From an uncultured bacterium (GTDB taxonomy: Bacteria; Cyanobacteriota; Vampirovibrionia; Gastranaerophilales; Gastranaerophilaceae): a stretch of 64,000 nt of DNA. Positions 34,493 to 44,208 of this stretch are shown one piece after another. Below the pieces are notes generated by a model. The model was not told the origin of the DNA and made no database searches. It was given only the letters and a program-made list of their open reading frames with translations. Every line of letters starts with the position of its first letter. Position 1 is the stretch's first letter. Location: contig CAMOPX010000005.1 in assembly GCA_946622415.1 (NCBI GenBank), positions 1 to 64,000 of the forward strand, given 5' to 3'. Made by a program: the position numbers and the translations under genes.

Positions 34493-37405
34493 ATGTCTTA
34501 TCAATATATAAATTCAGGATTTATACAGGGATTACCGCAATATCAGCCGAATTTGCCGCAAATGAATCAAAATGTCATACCGAATCCTGTGTATGTTAAC
34601 CCTTATGATTCAAGTATTTATAACAGTAACGGCGTAATTTATCCTTTTAATAATCCTGTTTATCAACCGAAAATTTCTCAAAACTACACATATTTAGGAC
34701 AAATTAAATCCCCTAACAACGATACTGTTTCTCTTTTTCAATTAAAATCGGGTCAAAAAGTTGCCATAATGCCCAGAAAAGGACAAGCAACAATAGTAAA
34801 AACATTCCTTAATGCCGGTTCTATGAATGAAATTGATAAATACAGAGGCATCAGCCATACCATAGAACATATGTTGTTCAAGGGTTCAAAAAAATTAAAA
34901 GACGGTGATGTGTTTAAATTAACTGGTCTTATGGGTGCAAGCACAAACGCATCTACTGATTACGCTCAAACTGACTATTATATAAATGCACCTTTTATGG
35001 ATAAGAATGATTTGTCTAAAACAATCGAAATACAAGGTGATATGATAAGCTCGCCCTCTTTTGATTCCGAATCATTAAGACTCGAAAAAGGCCCGATTTG
35101 TTCGGAAATCTCTATGATGAATGACGATGTCGGTACTGTTGCTTATGACAGATTAATCAGGAATTTATTCAGAATTGATTCATTATCAAAAAATATGGTT
35201 GCAGGTTCAATTGATACGGTTCAAGGTCTAAAGAGAGATGACCTTGTTCACCATCATGAAACCTTCTATTCTCCTTTGGATTTATATACGGTTGTTATCG
35301 GAGATGTTGATGTAGATGATACAATAGATTTAATATCTAAAAATTTCGCCATAAAACCAACACTTAAAAATTCCGCAACTAAATTCAAAGTTGATTTAAA
35401 TCCTATTGATACTCCAAAAAGAGAAGATATAAAAAGTACTAAAACAAATAATACTACGGTTATGTATGGCTTTTCAGGTCCGAAGCCTCAAGATGCAAAG
35501 TCATTTGCAATATTGCGTATGCTTCAAACCTATTTGCCAAATTTTTCAGGTTCGTATCTTAAAAAAAAGTTGGAAGATATAAATGGTGAATTTGGTTTAA
35601 CATATCAAAAAGTCGGTTTAAATTCAACAGACCCTTATGCACTTGTTGGCGTAATGGATGTAAATTCTAAAGATGAGCAAAAGGGTATTGATATTTTTTA
35701 TGATGCAATACAAAAACTACAGTCCTATCCTTTGTCTGATGCTGATTTAACGGCTATAAAAAATAATTTGTATAAGGATTTAGAATATTCTTTATGTAAC
35801 AGTTCCGAATGCTGTAATATGTTAGGCGAAAGCCTTATGAACGGTTCTGATTTGTTTGCAAGTTATAGACAAATAATTGATTCAATTACACCCTATGATA
35901 TACAAAATTTTGCAAGAAGCTACTTTGATTTAAATAAAGTTTCGATGGTTGTTGTGCACCCGGCTTCTGTTTCTGATGATGAAATAAACTCTAATTATAA
36001 CAATTCAAAATATTCTTTTTCAAAATTAAATTCCAAAAAACCAAAAAGTGTAGTTTCTTTTTGCGGAAATCCGAGAGTTTCAACTGAAACAATCAGAGAA
36101 TATAAACTGCAAAATAACACTCATCTTGCAATAAATGATACTGATTCAAAAGTTTGTGTGTTTGATTGGAACGTCAATACACCGCCGATAAAACCGAAAA
36201 ATCCGAATATTCCTGCAGTATTGTCATATTTATTCCAAAAAGGTTCAAAATTCAGAACGCAATCCGAAATTGAAAGCTGTAAAGAATTTAACGGAATCAC
36301 ATCAGCAATAAGCGTAAATGGAAGAAGTATTCAAATTACGGCAGATTGTTTGCCTAAAAATGCTGCAATGACGTTAGAATTAATGAATGAATTAATGTAT
36401 AACCCAAGATTTACGGAAGAAGATTTTGAAAATGCAAAAAAATATGTTAAAGATATGTTGATTGCGGGTCAAAAAGATGCTTCATCAAACTTATTAGACA
36501 GTTTATATCCAGGATATTTCCCCGGAATAAATCAAAAACTGAAAAAGATTGACGAACTAAAATTATCCGATGTTGTAGAGTTTTACAATAAATTAATGGC
36601 GAATGCTTCATCATCATTTGTTGCTACTTTGCCTTTAAAAGATGATTCAACATTATCTCATACCGTTATTGATTCTCTTAATTCTTCTAATAATAAATTT
36701 CAGGATTCTACACCGAAATTGACCCCGATGTATGTTGCAAACCCTGAACCTAATGTTGTTTATGATACGGACGATTTGAATCAAGCACAAATATATAAGA
36801 GCTACAAGTTCCCGTTATCAGGTAATATCGACGACGAAGCGAAATTTGAGCTTGTAAACGAAATACTGGGCGGAAGTGCTAATGCCCGTTTGTTCCAAGA
36901 TTTAAGAGAACAACAAAATCTTGCCTACAGTGTTTATTCAAATATCCAATCATTTGAAAATACAGGTATTTTGACTTTGCAAATTTTAACAACAACCGAT
37001 CATAAAGACCAAAATCAAACAACGTACGATAATGTTCAAAAATCTCTTGATGGTTTCAAAATGCATACCGATAAATTATGCAACGAGCTTGTATCTGATG
37101 AAGAATTGTTTGCTGCAAAAATGAAATTAAAACAAAATCTTTTTGCTTTGTGCCAAAATCCTGTATCCGAAACAGAACTCATTACAATGAATATGATGGA
37201 GCCGTTCGGAATAAAAAGAATCGATAAATATTTAGACGCAATTGAAAGAGTAACTAAAGAAGATATTCTTAGAACTTCAAGATTTATTTTTTCTCAAAAT
37301 CCGACAATATCTATTCTTGCAAGCCCCGATACAATTGATTCACAAATGGAATATCTGAAAACTCAAGGAAAAATAGAAAAATCAGGTAACAGTGCAACTT
37401 CTTAA
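34493..37405 (+). CDS. M16 (insulinase/pitrilysin) family zinc peptidase
   Basis: 970 residues. An unusual N-terminal tail rich in Pro, Asn, Gln and Tyr (1-60) precedes two M16 halves. The first half has the inverted zinc motif HTIEH (122-126) in GISHTIEHMLFKG and a downstream Glu in RLEKGPICSEI. The second, inactive half (about 520-950) has the conserved LGGSANARLFQDLREQQNLAYSVYS. No signal peptide is evident, although the tail may matter for location. It probably degrades peptides. A gttaggg site lies before the ATG; followed 24 bases later by the ldpA-like gene. Confidence 0.92.
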   Translation: MSYQYINSGFIQGLPQYQPNLPQMNQNVIPNPVYVNPYDSSIYNSNGVIYPFNNPVYQPKISQNYTYLGQIKSPNNDTVSLFQLKSGQKVAIMPRKGQATIVKTFLNAGSMNEIDKYRGISHTIEHMLFKGSKKLKDGDVFKLTGLMGASTNASTDYAQTDYYINAPFMDKNDLSKTIEIQGDMISSPSFDSESLRLEKGPICSEISMMNDDVGTVAYDRLIRNLFRIDSLSKNMVAGSIDTVQGLKRDDLVHHHETFYSPLDLYTVVIGDVDVDDTIDLISKNFAIKPTLKNSATKFKVDLNPIDTPKREDIKSTKTNNTTVMYGFSGPKPQDAKSFAILRMLQTYLPNFSGSYLKKKLEDINGEFGLTYQKVGLNSTDPYALVGVMDVNSKDEQKGIDIFYDAIQKLQSYPLSDADLTAIKNNLYKDLEYSLCNSSECCNMLGESLMNGSDLFASYRQIIDSITPYDIQNFARSYFDLNKVSMVVVHPASVSDDEINSNYNNSKYSFSKLNSKKPKSVVSFCGNPRVSTETIREYKLQNNTHLAINDTDSKVCVFDWNVNTPPIKPKNPNIPAVLSYLFQKGSKFRTQSEIESCKEFNGITSAISVNGRSIQITADCLPKNAAMTLELMNELMYNPRFTEEDFENAKKYVKDMLIAGQKDASSNLLDSLYPGYFPGINQKLKKIDELKLSDVVEFYNKLMANASSSFVATLPLKDDSTLSHTVIDSLNSSNNKFQDSTPKLTPMYVANPEPNVVYDTDDLNQAQIYKSYKFPLSGNIDDEAKFELVNEILGGSANARLFQDLREQQNLAYSVYSNIQSFENTGILTLQILTTTDHKDQNQTTYDNVQKSLDGFKMHTDKLCNELVSDEELFAAKMKLKQNLFALCQNPVSETELITMNMMEPFGIKRIDKYLDAIERVTKEDILRTSRFIFSQNPTISILASPDTIDSQMEYLKTQGKIEKSGNSATS

Positions 37406-37428
37406 TTTTTTATTGTAATATATTATCA

Positions 37429-38325
37429 ATGAATAATAAATTTCTTGATTTTTTAAATAAAAAAAACTGTTTTAAGCTTATTCTTGGTGCTAATAATCAA
37501 GATATAAAAGCTATAGATGAACTTGTTGAAATATATTATAAAGCAGGGTGCAGATTTTTTGATATTTCCGCTTCATCTGATATCTTTAATATCCTGGATA
37601 ATAAATATAATGATATTTTTATATGCATAAGCATAGGAGTATCTGATGATATGCATTTTTCAAAATGCAAAATAATTAATGATAAATGTACTAAATGTGA
37701 AAAATGTATAAATGTTTGTATTCAAAATGCAATTGATAAAGATTTCAAAATTCAAAAAGAAAAATGCATAGGCTGCAATAAATGCAAAAATCTTTGCCCG
37801 AATAATGCTATTGAAAATTATTTTTCTCAAAACGACTGGGATTTTGAATTATTAAATAAAGCACCCTGTGTTGAATTGCATATTTCAACAAACAATAAAG
37901 AAGAAATTTATTCAAAATTTAAATTACTGCACGAAAATTATAAAGGAATAATCAGCATTTGTTTAAATAGAAAAATGTTATCGGATAGCGAAATTAAAGA
38001 AACAGTGTCCAAGCTTTTAAATGTAAATAAAAATATAATTATACAAGCAGACGGAAATCCGATGTCGGGCGGATGTGATGATTATAATACGACTCTTCAA
38101 GCTATAGCATGCGGTGATTTTATAAGAAAGAATTTTAAGGATATCCCTTTGTTTTTGTCGGGCGGAACAAATTCAAATACAGCTAAATTAGCTAAAATGC
38201 TGGATATTGATATAACGGGAGTTTCTATCGGAAGCTATGCAAGGCATATTGTTAATAATCAAAATTCTATGCAAGATAAAATTAATTCAGCTAAAAATTT
38301 AATTGAAAGCGTGACGAATGTTTAA
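37429..38325 (+). CDS. ldpA: LdpA-like iron-sulfur protein
   Basis: 298 residues. Two adjacent ferredoxin motifs (CTKCEKCINVC and CIGCNKCKNLC, about 87-125) would hold two 4Fe-4S clusters. The flanking parts match LdpA of cyanobacteria, where it is a redox-responsive input factor of the circadian clock: NCFKLILGANNQDIKAIDELV, AGCRFFDISAS, IIIQADGNPMSGG and LFLSGGTNSNTAKLAK. No photosynthesis or kai gene is in view, so the role here must be different or more general. A TAATAT box seven bases before the ATG suggests a leaderless start. It overlaps the downstream aldolase gene by eight bases. Confidence 0.78.
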   Translation: MNNKFLDFLNKKNCFKLILGANNQDIKAIDELVEIYYKAGCRFFDISASSDIFNILDNKYNDIFICISIGVSDDMHFSKCKIINDKCTKCEKCINVCIQNAIDKDFKIQKEKCIGCNKCKNLCPNNAIENYFSQNDWDFELLNKAPCVELHISTNNKEEIYSKFKLLHENYKGIISICLNRKMLSDSEIKETVSKLLNVNKNIIIQADGNPMSGGCDDYNTTLQAIACGDFIRKNFKDIPLFLSGGTNSNTAKLAKMLDIDITGVSIGSYARHIVNNQNSMQDKINSAKNLIESVTNV

Positions 38326-39253
38326 GATTTTAGATTGCACCCTAAGAGATGGCGGATATATTAATAATTGGGAATTTGGTGAAGATAATATTAAAAATTA
38401 TCTTGAATGTATTTTAAGTACGAATGTTGATTATGTTGAAGCAGGTTTTCTTGTTGAAAAACCTGTTACCATAAATCAATCTTTATATAACGATGTTTCA
38501 GATATTACGTTTAATTCGGATAAAATCACTCTGATGATGGCATACGGAAAATATAAAGCCAAAAATTTACCTCATAGTTCGTTATCTTCGGTTAAAAATA
38601 TAAGATATATATTTAAACACAAAGAAATTAATCCTGCACTAAGCGAAATCAATATCGTAAAAGAAAAAGGCTATAATTTATTTATTAATCCAACATTCAT
38701 CAGCACCTATGATAATAAAGAAATTTCCGATTTAGCAGAAAAAATAAATTTAATTAAACCCTTTTGTTATACAATTGTTGATTCAATGGGTGTTTTGGAT
38801 AAAAAGAGATTTGTTCATATTTTTAATTTATTTAACGATAATTTGTGTTCTGATATTGCTATCGGAATCCATTTGCACAATAACTTAAATTATATTGATG
38901 AGAATATAAAAGCTCTTTTGAATATCAAAACAAAAAGGACTGTTATTCTTGATGCTACTCTATCGGGGATAGGCAGGGGCTCAGGCAATCCTGTTTTAGA
39001 AAATTATATTAAAATAAGTAAAAATGCAAATATTTATTTAAAAAATACAATAGATAAATTTTTATCCGTGAATAAACAAAAATACAAACTTGCTGCCCTA
39101 AATAACTGCCACCCTTGTTATGCGAGTTATTTAATTAAAAACAATATTGAGGATAAAATGTCAGCTTCTATATTTCAAAGTATCCCTTTAGAATTTAAGA
39201 CCAATTATAATAGAGCGGTAATAGAAAAAATTGTCGGTGAATATAAATTGTAA
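38318..39253 (+). CDS. DRE-TIM metallolyase, 4-hydroxy-2-oxovalerate aldolase-like
   Basis: 311 residues. An HMG-CoA-lyase/aldolase-type TIM barrel with the N-terminal metal and base motif LDCTLRDGGYINNWEF, the conserved IVDSMGVLD, metal-binding histidines in IHLHNNLN and the glycine loop GIGRGSGN. The usual reaction is cleavage or formation of a C-C bond next to a 2-oxo acid, but the substrate cannot be told. It overlaps the ldpA-like gene by eight bases, so it is probably translated with it. No acetaldehyde dehydrogenase partner is present. Confidence 0.82.
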   Translation: MFKILDCTLRDGGYINNWEFGEDNIKNYLECILSTNVDYVEAGFLVEKPVTINQSLYNDVSDITFNSDKITLMMAYGKYKAKNLPHSSLSSVKNIRYIFKHKEINPALSEINIVKEKGYNLFINPTFISTYDNKEISDLAEKINLIKPFCYTIVDSMGVLDKKRFVHIFNLFNDNLCSDIAIGIHLHNNLNYIDENIKALLNIKTKRTVILDATLSGIGRGSGNPVLENYIKISKNANIYLKNTIDKFLSVNKQKYKLAALNNCHPCYASYLIKNNIEDKMSASIFQSIPLEFKTNYNRAVIEKIVGEYKL

Positions 39254-39256
39254 TTT

Positions 39257-39988
39257 TTAAATTTTATCTGTTTCATTTGATACCCCCAGTCCAAAAAGTG
39301 CAAAATCGTATTTAACAGGGTCGTCTTCATCAAAATTTTTCAAATTTTCGGTTAATTCGATTACCGCTTTCATATCATCTTGTTTTCTTTTTAAAAGATT
39401 AAATTTTCTTGAAATCTTGGATACATGGGTATCTAAGGGAATTAATAATTCTGATTTTTTTATGTTTTTCCATATTCCAAAATCAACCTCACCACTTCTA
39501 ACCATCCATCTTAAAAACATGTTTAACCGTTTCATTGCGGAATTGTTTTCGGGTTTTGCAAACATAAAACAAAAACCGGTGGAGTCGGAACAGGATGAAT
39601 TTTGATAAAAATATTCAGTAATTTTATTTAGTCTGTTTTTTGATATGCACAATTCTTCAAGTGTACATTTATCAATATAATAAAGCTTATTTAATATTCT
39701 CAAAAGCTCCAATAAATCCCTGCTTTTTATAAATCTATAAACAAATTCATCAAGATTAAATTTTTTATAATCTTTTATCAGCTCTGACGGTGTATTGAAT
39801 TGTGAAAAAATGAATTCCAGTTTTTTAATAAACATTTCTCTTTTTCCGAATGCAAAAAGAGATGAAATAAATGCAGAAATTTCAATATCCTCTTTCTCTT
39901 TATATTGATGAGGAAATTGAATCGGATCAGAGGATATAAAATCTTTTGTTTCGTATTTTTTTACGAGATTGTCGAGTAATTCTTTCAT
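39257..39988 (-). CDS. TIGR02757 (DUF2400) family protein
   Basis: 243 residues. The N-terminal YKEKEDIEISAFISSLFAFGKREMF and the central LNMFLRWMVRSGEVDFGIWK ... LIPLDTHVSKISRKF are characteristic. The fold is related to helix-hairpin-helix base-excision glycosylases, but the function is not established. It is the last gene of the leftward operon that starts near 44079 or 43219, three bases after tadA. A direct DNA-repair role is only an inference from the fold. Confidence 0.85.
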   Translation of the reverse strand: MKELLDNLVKKYETKDFISSDPIQFPHQYKEKEDIEISAFISSLFAFGKREMFIKKLEFIFSQFNTPSELIKDYKKFNLDEFVYRFIKSRDLLELLRILNKLYYIDKCTLEELCISKNRLNKITEYFYQNSSCSDSTGFCFMFAKPENNSAMKRLNMFLRWMVRSGEVDFGIWKNIKKSELLIPLDTHVSKISRKFNLLKRKQDDMKAVIELTENLKNFDEDDPVKYDFALFGLGVSNETDKI

Positions 39989-39990
39989 TG

Positions 39991-40431
39991 TTATTTGTTT
40001 CTTAAATTTTTAAAATATTCTTCTAAAACTTTATTACATTTATCTTCTTTTATTCCGCCGAAGATTTTTATTTTGGAATTAGCAAGTTTGTTGAGTTTTA
40101 AAACGGAAAAACCGCCGTATTGTGTATCAAATGAGCCGAAATATAGATTTTTAATTTTGGAATTAATAATCGCCCAAGCACACATTGGACAGGGTTCTAA
40201 AGTTACATACATATCGCAATCGGTTAAGTATTTATTATTTAATTTTTGATTTGCTTCATTAATTGCTAATATTTCAGCATGTGCGGTAATTAAATTCGAT
40301 TTTTCTCTTTCGTTGGTTTTGATTGAAATTATTTCGTTATCTTTTACAATCATTGCTGCTATCGGAATATCCGCTTTTTCTTCTTTTATTTTATTTATTA
40401 AGATATCAAAATAGTTATTTAACATAGTCAT
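39991..40431 (-). CDS. tadA: tRNA-specific adenosine deaminase-like cytidine/adenosine deaminase
   Basis: 146 residues. The zinc-deaminase signature is complete: His51 and Glu53 in TAHAEIL, with Cys81 and Cys84 in EPCPMCAW. TadA converts A34 to inosine in tRNA-Arg(ACG); other deaminases such as guanine deaminase share the motif, so the substrate is likely but not proven. The start lies inside the 3' end of the histidine kinase gene, in another frame (ATGACTATG allows two starts). Part of the NfeD-like/two-component operon. Confidence 0.85.
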   Translation of the reverse strand: MTMLNNYFDILINKIKEEKADIPIAAMIVKDNEIISIKTNEREKSNLITAHAEILAINEANQKLNNKYLTDCDMYVTLEPCPMCAWAIINSKIKNLYFGSFDTQYGGFSVLKLNKLANSKIKIFGGIKEDKCNKVLEEYFKNLRNK

Positions 40432-42052
40432 TAAATTTCAAAATTATTGTAAATTCATCTTTGCAAACAAGCTCAATGTCTATTTTCATATTTTCGGCGA
40501 GTCCTTTTACTATATAAAGACCTAAGCCTGTTCCTCTTGTTGTTCTGGTTAATTTTGAATCTGCTCTTATGAATTTTTCGAATAATTTTTCTTTTATTTC
40601 ATCACTTATGGGGTCACATTTATTAGTTATTTTGACAATCGGACAATCGGCTTCATTTTTTGCTTCTATTCTAATCGGACTATCATCTTTGTTGTATTTA
40701 ATTGCATTATCAATAAGGTTGATTAGTATTTGTTCTAATCTGTATTCATCTGCCCAGACGAAATTTAAGTTTTCGTCTATATCTGTATCAAATGAGGCTT
40801 CTTTGGTGCTCAGATATTCGATTGCTCTATTTATAATATCCGCTAAATCTGTTTCTTGTATATTAAATTTTAGACTGTAACTTTCAAGCTCCGGTATAAC
40901 AAGTAAATCTTCAACCATATTGGATAATCTTTGTGCTTGCTGTTTTATAACTTGAATTGATTTGGTTTTTGTTTCTTCATCAAGCACGATATCTTTTCTT
41001 AATAACCTTGAACTGTAACCTATTATAGAGGTTAGCGGCGTTCTGAATTCATGACTTGTTGCATTAACCAGATTTTCTCTGAATTCATTTAATTTTTGAA
41101 GCTCTTTATTTTTTTCTTTTAAATCTTTGTACGATACTTTTATTTTATTTGCCATATAATTAAATTCTTTTGCGATAAATACCGTTTCATGGGGTGTGAA
41201 GATGCTTTTTATAAGGTGAATTTTTTTATCGTAATTACCTTTAGAAACTGCCGTTATGCCTTTGAATAATTGTCTTATATTAATATAAAGATAATAAGTA
41301 TATAAACTTACAACAAGAATAATAAATAATGCTGCAAAAGTAAGCGATAGTATTATTCTTTTTCTTGCTTTAGTGATTGTATTTGCACTCACTTTTTTTG
41401 TTGTATCTACAATAACTGTCCAATTCGGGTTTTCCAGTTTATAATAAACTTTTGGTACGTTTTTCTTTTTTCCGAAAAATCCTGTTTCTTCATCGTTGTT
41501 TTCATCAATATCATTAATAATACTTAAGTTTGGGTTTTCCTTTACGTTTGTTGATAAAAGCGTTTTTGTTTTGTTATCAAAAATATAAACATCCCTGCCT
41601 TTAAGTACGTCTTTATTTAAAAGAGAATTAATTATGTCTACGTTTATTTCTGCAGCAAGCGAATATTTTGCGTCAATATTAGAAACAAGTGTTATTTCGC
41701 CGTTTGAATAATTATATTCCGCAGGAAGTTTGTTTTTTTCGAGTACTCTTATATTTTTGAATATTTTTGTCTGTTGTTCAATTTCATTGAAATACCGAAG
41801 TTTATCCATTGCATTGGGCATGTAGTTGAAGCTTGAAGCAATACGATTTAATTGCAGCTGTGATAAATCGATATATTTTTCATAGGAATCCCCTATAAAA
41901 TTAGCCATCAGGTACGTTGTATTCTGAAGCTCATTTCTTACGGATTGCTGAGAAATATTTGAAATAATTAACCCTATTGTAATAAACGGGATTAATACGG
42001 CTAATATAAGAACTATTGTGATTTGTTCTACTATTTTTAATCTTTTTAACAT
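40415..42052 (-). CDS. Sensor histidine kinase (membrane)
   Basis: 545 residues. Two membrane helices (about 12-31 and 229-251) enclose a periplasmic sensor domain of about 195 residues, possibly Cache-like. HAMP-like region, dimerisation helix with the phosphoacceptor His near 334 (ATSHEFRTPLTSIIGY), then the HATPase domain with N, G1 and G2 boxes (LINLIDNAIKYN, TRTTRGTGLGLYIV). It overlaps the response regulator gene by seven bases and is its evident partner. The signal is unknown. Confidence 0.93.
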   Translation of the reverse strand: MLKRLKIVEQITIVLILAVLIPFITIGLIISNISQQSVRNELQNTTYLMANFIGDSYEKYIDLSQLQLNRIASSFNYMPNAMDKLRYFNEIEQQTKIFKNIRVLEKNKLPAEYNYSNGEITLVSNIDAKYSLAAEINVDIINSLLNKDVLKGRDVYIFDNKTKTLLSTNVKENPNLSIINDIDENNDEETGFFGKKKNVPKVYYKLENPNWTVIVDTTKKVSANTITKARKRIILSLTFAALFIILVVSLYTYYLYINIRQLFKGITAVSKGNYDKKIHLIKSIFTPHETVFIAKEFNYMANKIKVSYKDLKEKNKELQKLNEFRENLVNATSHEFRTPLTSIIGYSSRLLRKDIVLDEETKTKSIQVIKQQAQRLSNMVEDLLVIPELESYSLKFNIQETDLADIINRAIEYLSTKEASFDTDIDENLNFVWADEYRLEQILINLIDNAIKYNKDDSPIRIEAKNEADCPIVKITNKCDPISDEIKEKLFEKFIRADSKLTRTTRGTGLGLYIVKGLAENMKIDIELVCKDEFTIILKFNDYVK

Positions 42053-42783
42053 TCAAATTTTCCAAACGGTGTTAATTTATAACCTACATTTACGACAGTA
42101 TGAAGGTATTTCGGGTTTCTGGTGTTTTGCTCTATTTTTTGTCTCAGACCGCCCACATGGACTCTTACCATTCTGACATCTTCATCGCTGTCATAACCCC
42201 AAACTTCGTTCAGTAAAGTGGCAAGTGTCACGGGTGTATTTATGTGCTGCATAAGACAATATAAAATTTCAAATTCCGTCGGTGTGAGTTTTATTTTTTT
42301 ATCTAAAACGACGGTTTCAAGGCTATCCGGTAAAATTTCTATATCTCCAGCTCTCAATATTTCTTTTGAATTTTTGGTTTCTGCGTTGTTACCTCGTCTC
42401 AAGAGCGCTCTTATTCTGAGCAGTACTTCTTGTATTTCAAAAGGTTTAATCAAATAATCATCCGCACCGCAATCAAATCCTTCGGTTTTATCTTCTATTG
42501 TGCCTTTTGCGGTTAACATAAGAATTGGTGTATTGGGCTTTGCAATTCTAATATTTTTGCAAACATCATAACCGTTCATCTTTGGCATCATTACATCCAA
42601 TAAAATCAGGTCATAATTGTTTTCAAGTGCTTTTTGAAGCCCTTCTAAACCGTCTGTTGCAAAATCAACATTATACCCGCTCGATTCTATATCAAAAACC
42701 AAAAGCTCTCTTATTTGTTTATCATCATCTACAATAAGAAGTCTTTTGTTTGTTTTTTGGTGTTGTTCTGATATGTTGTTCAT
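42046..42783 (-). CDS. OmpR/PhoB-type response regulator
   Basis: 245 residues. The receiver domain has the acidic pocket DDD (19-21), phosphoacceptor Asp63 in LILLDVMMPKMNG, Thr in MLTAKG and Lys in YLIKPFE. A winged-helix DNA-binding domain covers about 145-240 (LTPTEFEILYCLMQH ... VRVHVGGLRQKIEQ). It should be phosphorylated by the kinase encoded immediately downstream. It starts one base after the NfeD-like gene stop. The target genes are unknown; autoregulation of the operon is plausible. Confidence 0.94.
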   Translation of the reverse strand: MNNISEQHQKTNKRLLIVDDDKQIRELLVFDIESSGYNVDFATDGLEGLQKALENNYDLILLDVMMPKMNGYDVCKNIRIAKPNTPILMLTAKGTIEDKTEGFDCGADDYLIKPFEIQEVLLRIRALLRRGNNAETKNSKEILRAGDIEILPDSLETVVLDKKIKLTPTEFEILYCLMQHINTPVTLATLLNEVWGYDSDEDVRMVRVHVGGLRQKIEQNTRNPKYLHTVVNVGYKLTPFGKFEC

Positions 42784-42784
42784 A

Positions 42785-43219
42785 TTATTTTACCCTGACA
42801 TTTAGTATCATATTTTCATTTGATACTATTTCCACGTTGCGTCCTGCTTTTATTTCTTTATCGTTTATACTCTTTGCTCTCCATAATTCATCATTGTATT
42901 TTATTTGGCCAATTCCGTCTATGGACAGTTTTTTTCCTATATCCTTTGTGACTGTCGCATATTTTCCTATGCAATTGTTTAATTTTTTCGCTCTTAATTC
43001 ATCTTGTTCTTCTTTTTTTAATATTACGTTTACCAAAAAATTAAAGCACAAATAAAAACCGACAAACGATAATACGGTTAATTTTAAATCGTTTCCGAAT
43101 TTATAAGATATTATTGAGCAAAAACCGCTTGTTAGTGCCAAAACGAGATAAATATTTTTGTTTTCATATTTATCTGAAATTAGAAATAAAATACACAATA
43201 TAACCCAAAGAATATACAT
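42785..43219 (-). CDS. NfeD-like membrane protein
   Basis: 144 residues. Two or three membrane helices (about 1-20 and 24-67) are followed by a small OB-fold-like domain with the NfeD pattern GKYATVTKDIG...GIGQIKYNDELWRAKS...IKAGRNVEIVS. NfeD proteins usually pair with a flotillin/stomatin-type protein to organise membrane microdomains or with a serine protease; neither is encoded nearby. An agaggt ribosome site precedes the ATG. It opens the tight run NfeD, regulator, kinase, tadA, TIGR02757. Confidence 0.8.
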   Translation of the reverse strand: MYILWVILCILFLISDKYENKNIYLVLALTSGFCSIISYKFGNDLKLTVLSFVGFYLCFNFLVNVILKKEEQDELRAKKLNNCIGKYATVTKDIGKKLSIDGIGQIKYNDELWRAKSINDKEIKAGRNVEIVSNENMILNVRVK

Positions 43220-43272
43220 TTATACCTCTGTTATGATATAAATTATATTTTTAAAATGAATGGTGTCAAACG

Positions 43273-44079
43273 CTATCTTGTGTTTTTAGTTGAATTTTTA
43301 ACAAAATTTATAACTACAATTTCGGGTTTGCAGTTGAATCTTCCTTTTAATCCGGTTGTGCCTAACCCTTTTGTTATCAGCATCGTATTCATTCCCGGTT
43401 TGACAATACCTTTATCAAATTTATATTTAGATGATGATATAATCGGCGGAGTAAAAGGAATAACGATTTGACCGCCATGGGTGTGGCCTGCGAGAATTAA
43501 ATTGTATTCATCCATTATATTGTAGTAAACATCAGGATTATGAGTAACAAGAATCCTTGGTTTGCTTGTTCCCCTTGCTGCTTTTGCTGCTTTTATTGTT
43601 CTTGTGGTCGCATCCGCATACCCTACGATATTAATATATCTTCTGTTTACTGCGGTTCTTGCCGCACTGTTTTCAAGAACCTTTATTCCGTTTTTTTGAA
43701 GACTTTTTGCTATTTCTTGTCCGTTAGCGTACCAATCGTATTCACCCAAAACCGTAAATACAGGTGCGTCTATAAGAGAAATTTTGGTTGCCATAGTATC
43801 AGGATCCATCATTTCTTTATAATTTCTGCTGGGTGCATAATCTCCGCCGTTTATTACGATATCCGGTTTTTGGTCATTTATTAATTTTATAATTTTATCA
43901 AGACGCTTATAGTCGGATTTTCTCAAGTGCAAATCCGAAAAGAACACAATTTTTACATTCGCAAGAGCCCTGTCTTCTATCTCATAATTTTTTACTTCTA
44001 TTGCGTTTGGCTCTATGATAAATGTCCGAATTAATATAAATATTACTACAATTATAGCTATAATTTGTTCTTTAGACAT
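43273..44079 (-). CDS. Metallophosphoesterase (YaeI/YkuE-like)
   Basis: 268 residues. One N-terminal membrane anchor (5-22). Metal-binding blocks are FFSDLHLRKSD, VINGGDYA, VTHNPDV and LILAGHTHGGQI. The usual GNHD block reads LGEYDWY, losing the Asn ligand and the His. The anchored members act on membrane-linked phosphoester substrates such as UDP-sugar lipids, but the substrate here is unknown. It lies 53 bases upstream of the NfeD-like gene on the same strand and may lead that operon. A TAGTAT box six bases before the ATG hints at leaderless transcription. Confidence 0.83.
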   Translation of the reverse strand: MSKEQIIAIIVVIFILIRTFIIEPNAIEVKNYEIEDRALANVKIVFFSDLHLRKSDYKRLDKIIKLINDQKPDIVINGGDYAPSRNYKEMMDPDTMATKISLIDAPVFTVLGEYDWYANGQEIAKSLQKNGIKVLENSAARTAVNRRYINIVGYADATTRTIKAAKAARGTSKPRILVTHNPDVYYNIMDEYNLILAGHTHGGQIVIPFTPPIISSSKYKFDKGIVKPGMNTMLITKGLGTTGLKGRFNCKPEIVVINFVKNSTKNTR

Positions 44080-44208
44080 ATAATTATACTATCATGTTTT
44101 GTCTTTTCTATCGCTCTTTTTAAAAAAAATCATAGAAATTATGTATTGAATCTTAAACCTGCTATTTAATAATGTTTTTTTGTGCTATTCTGTTAATTGG
44201 GAGTATTT

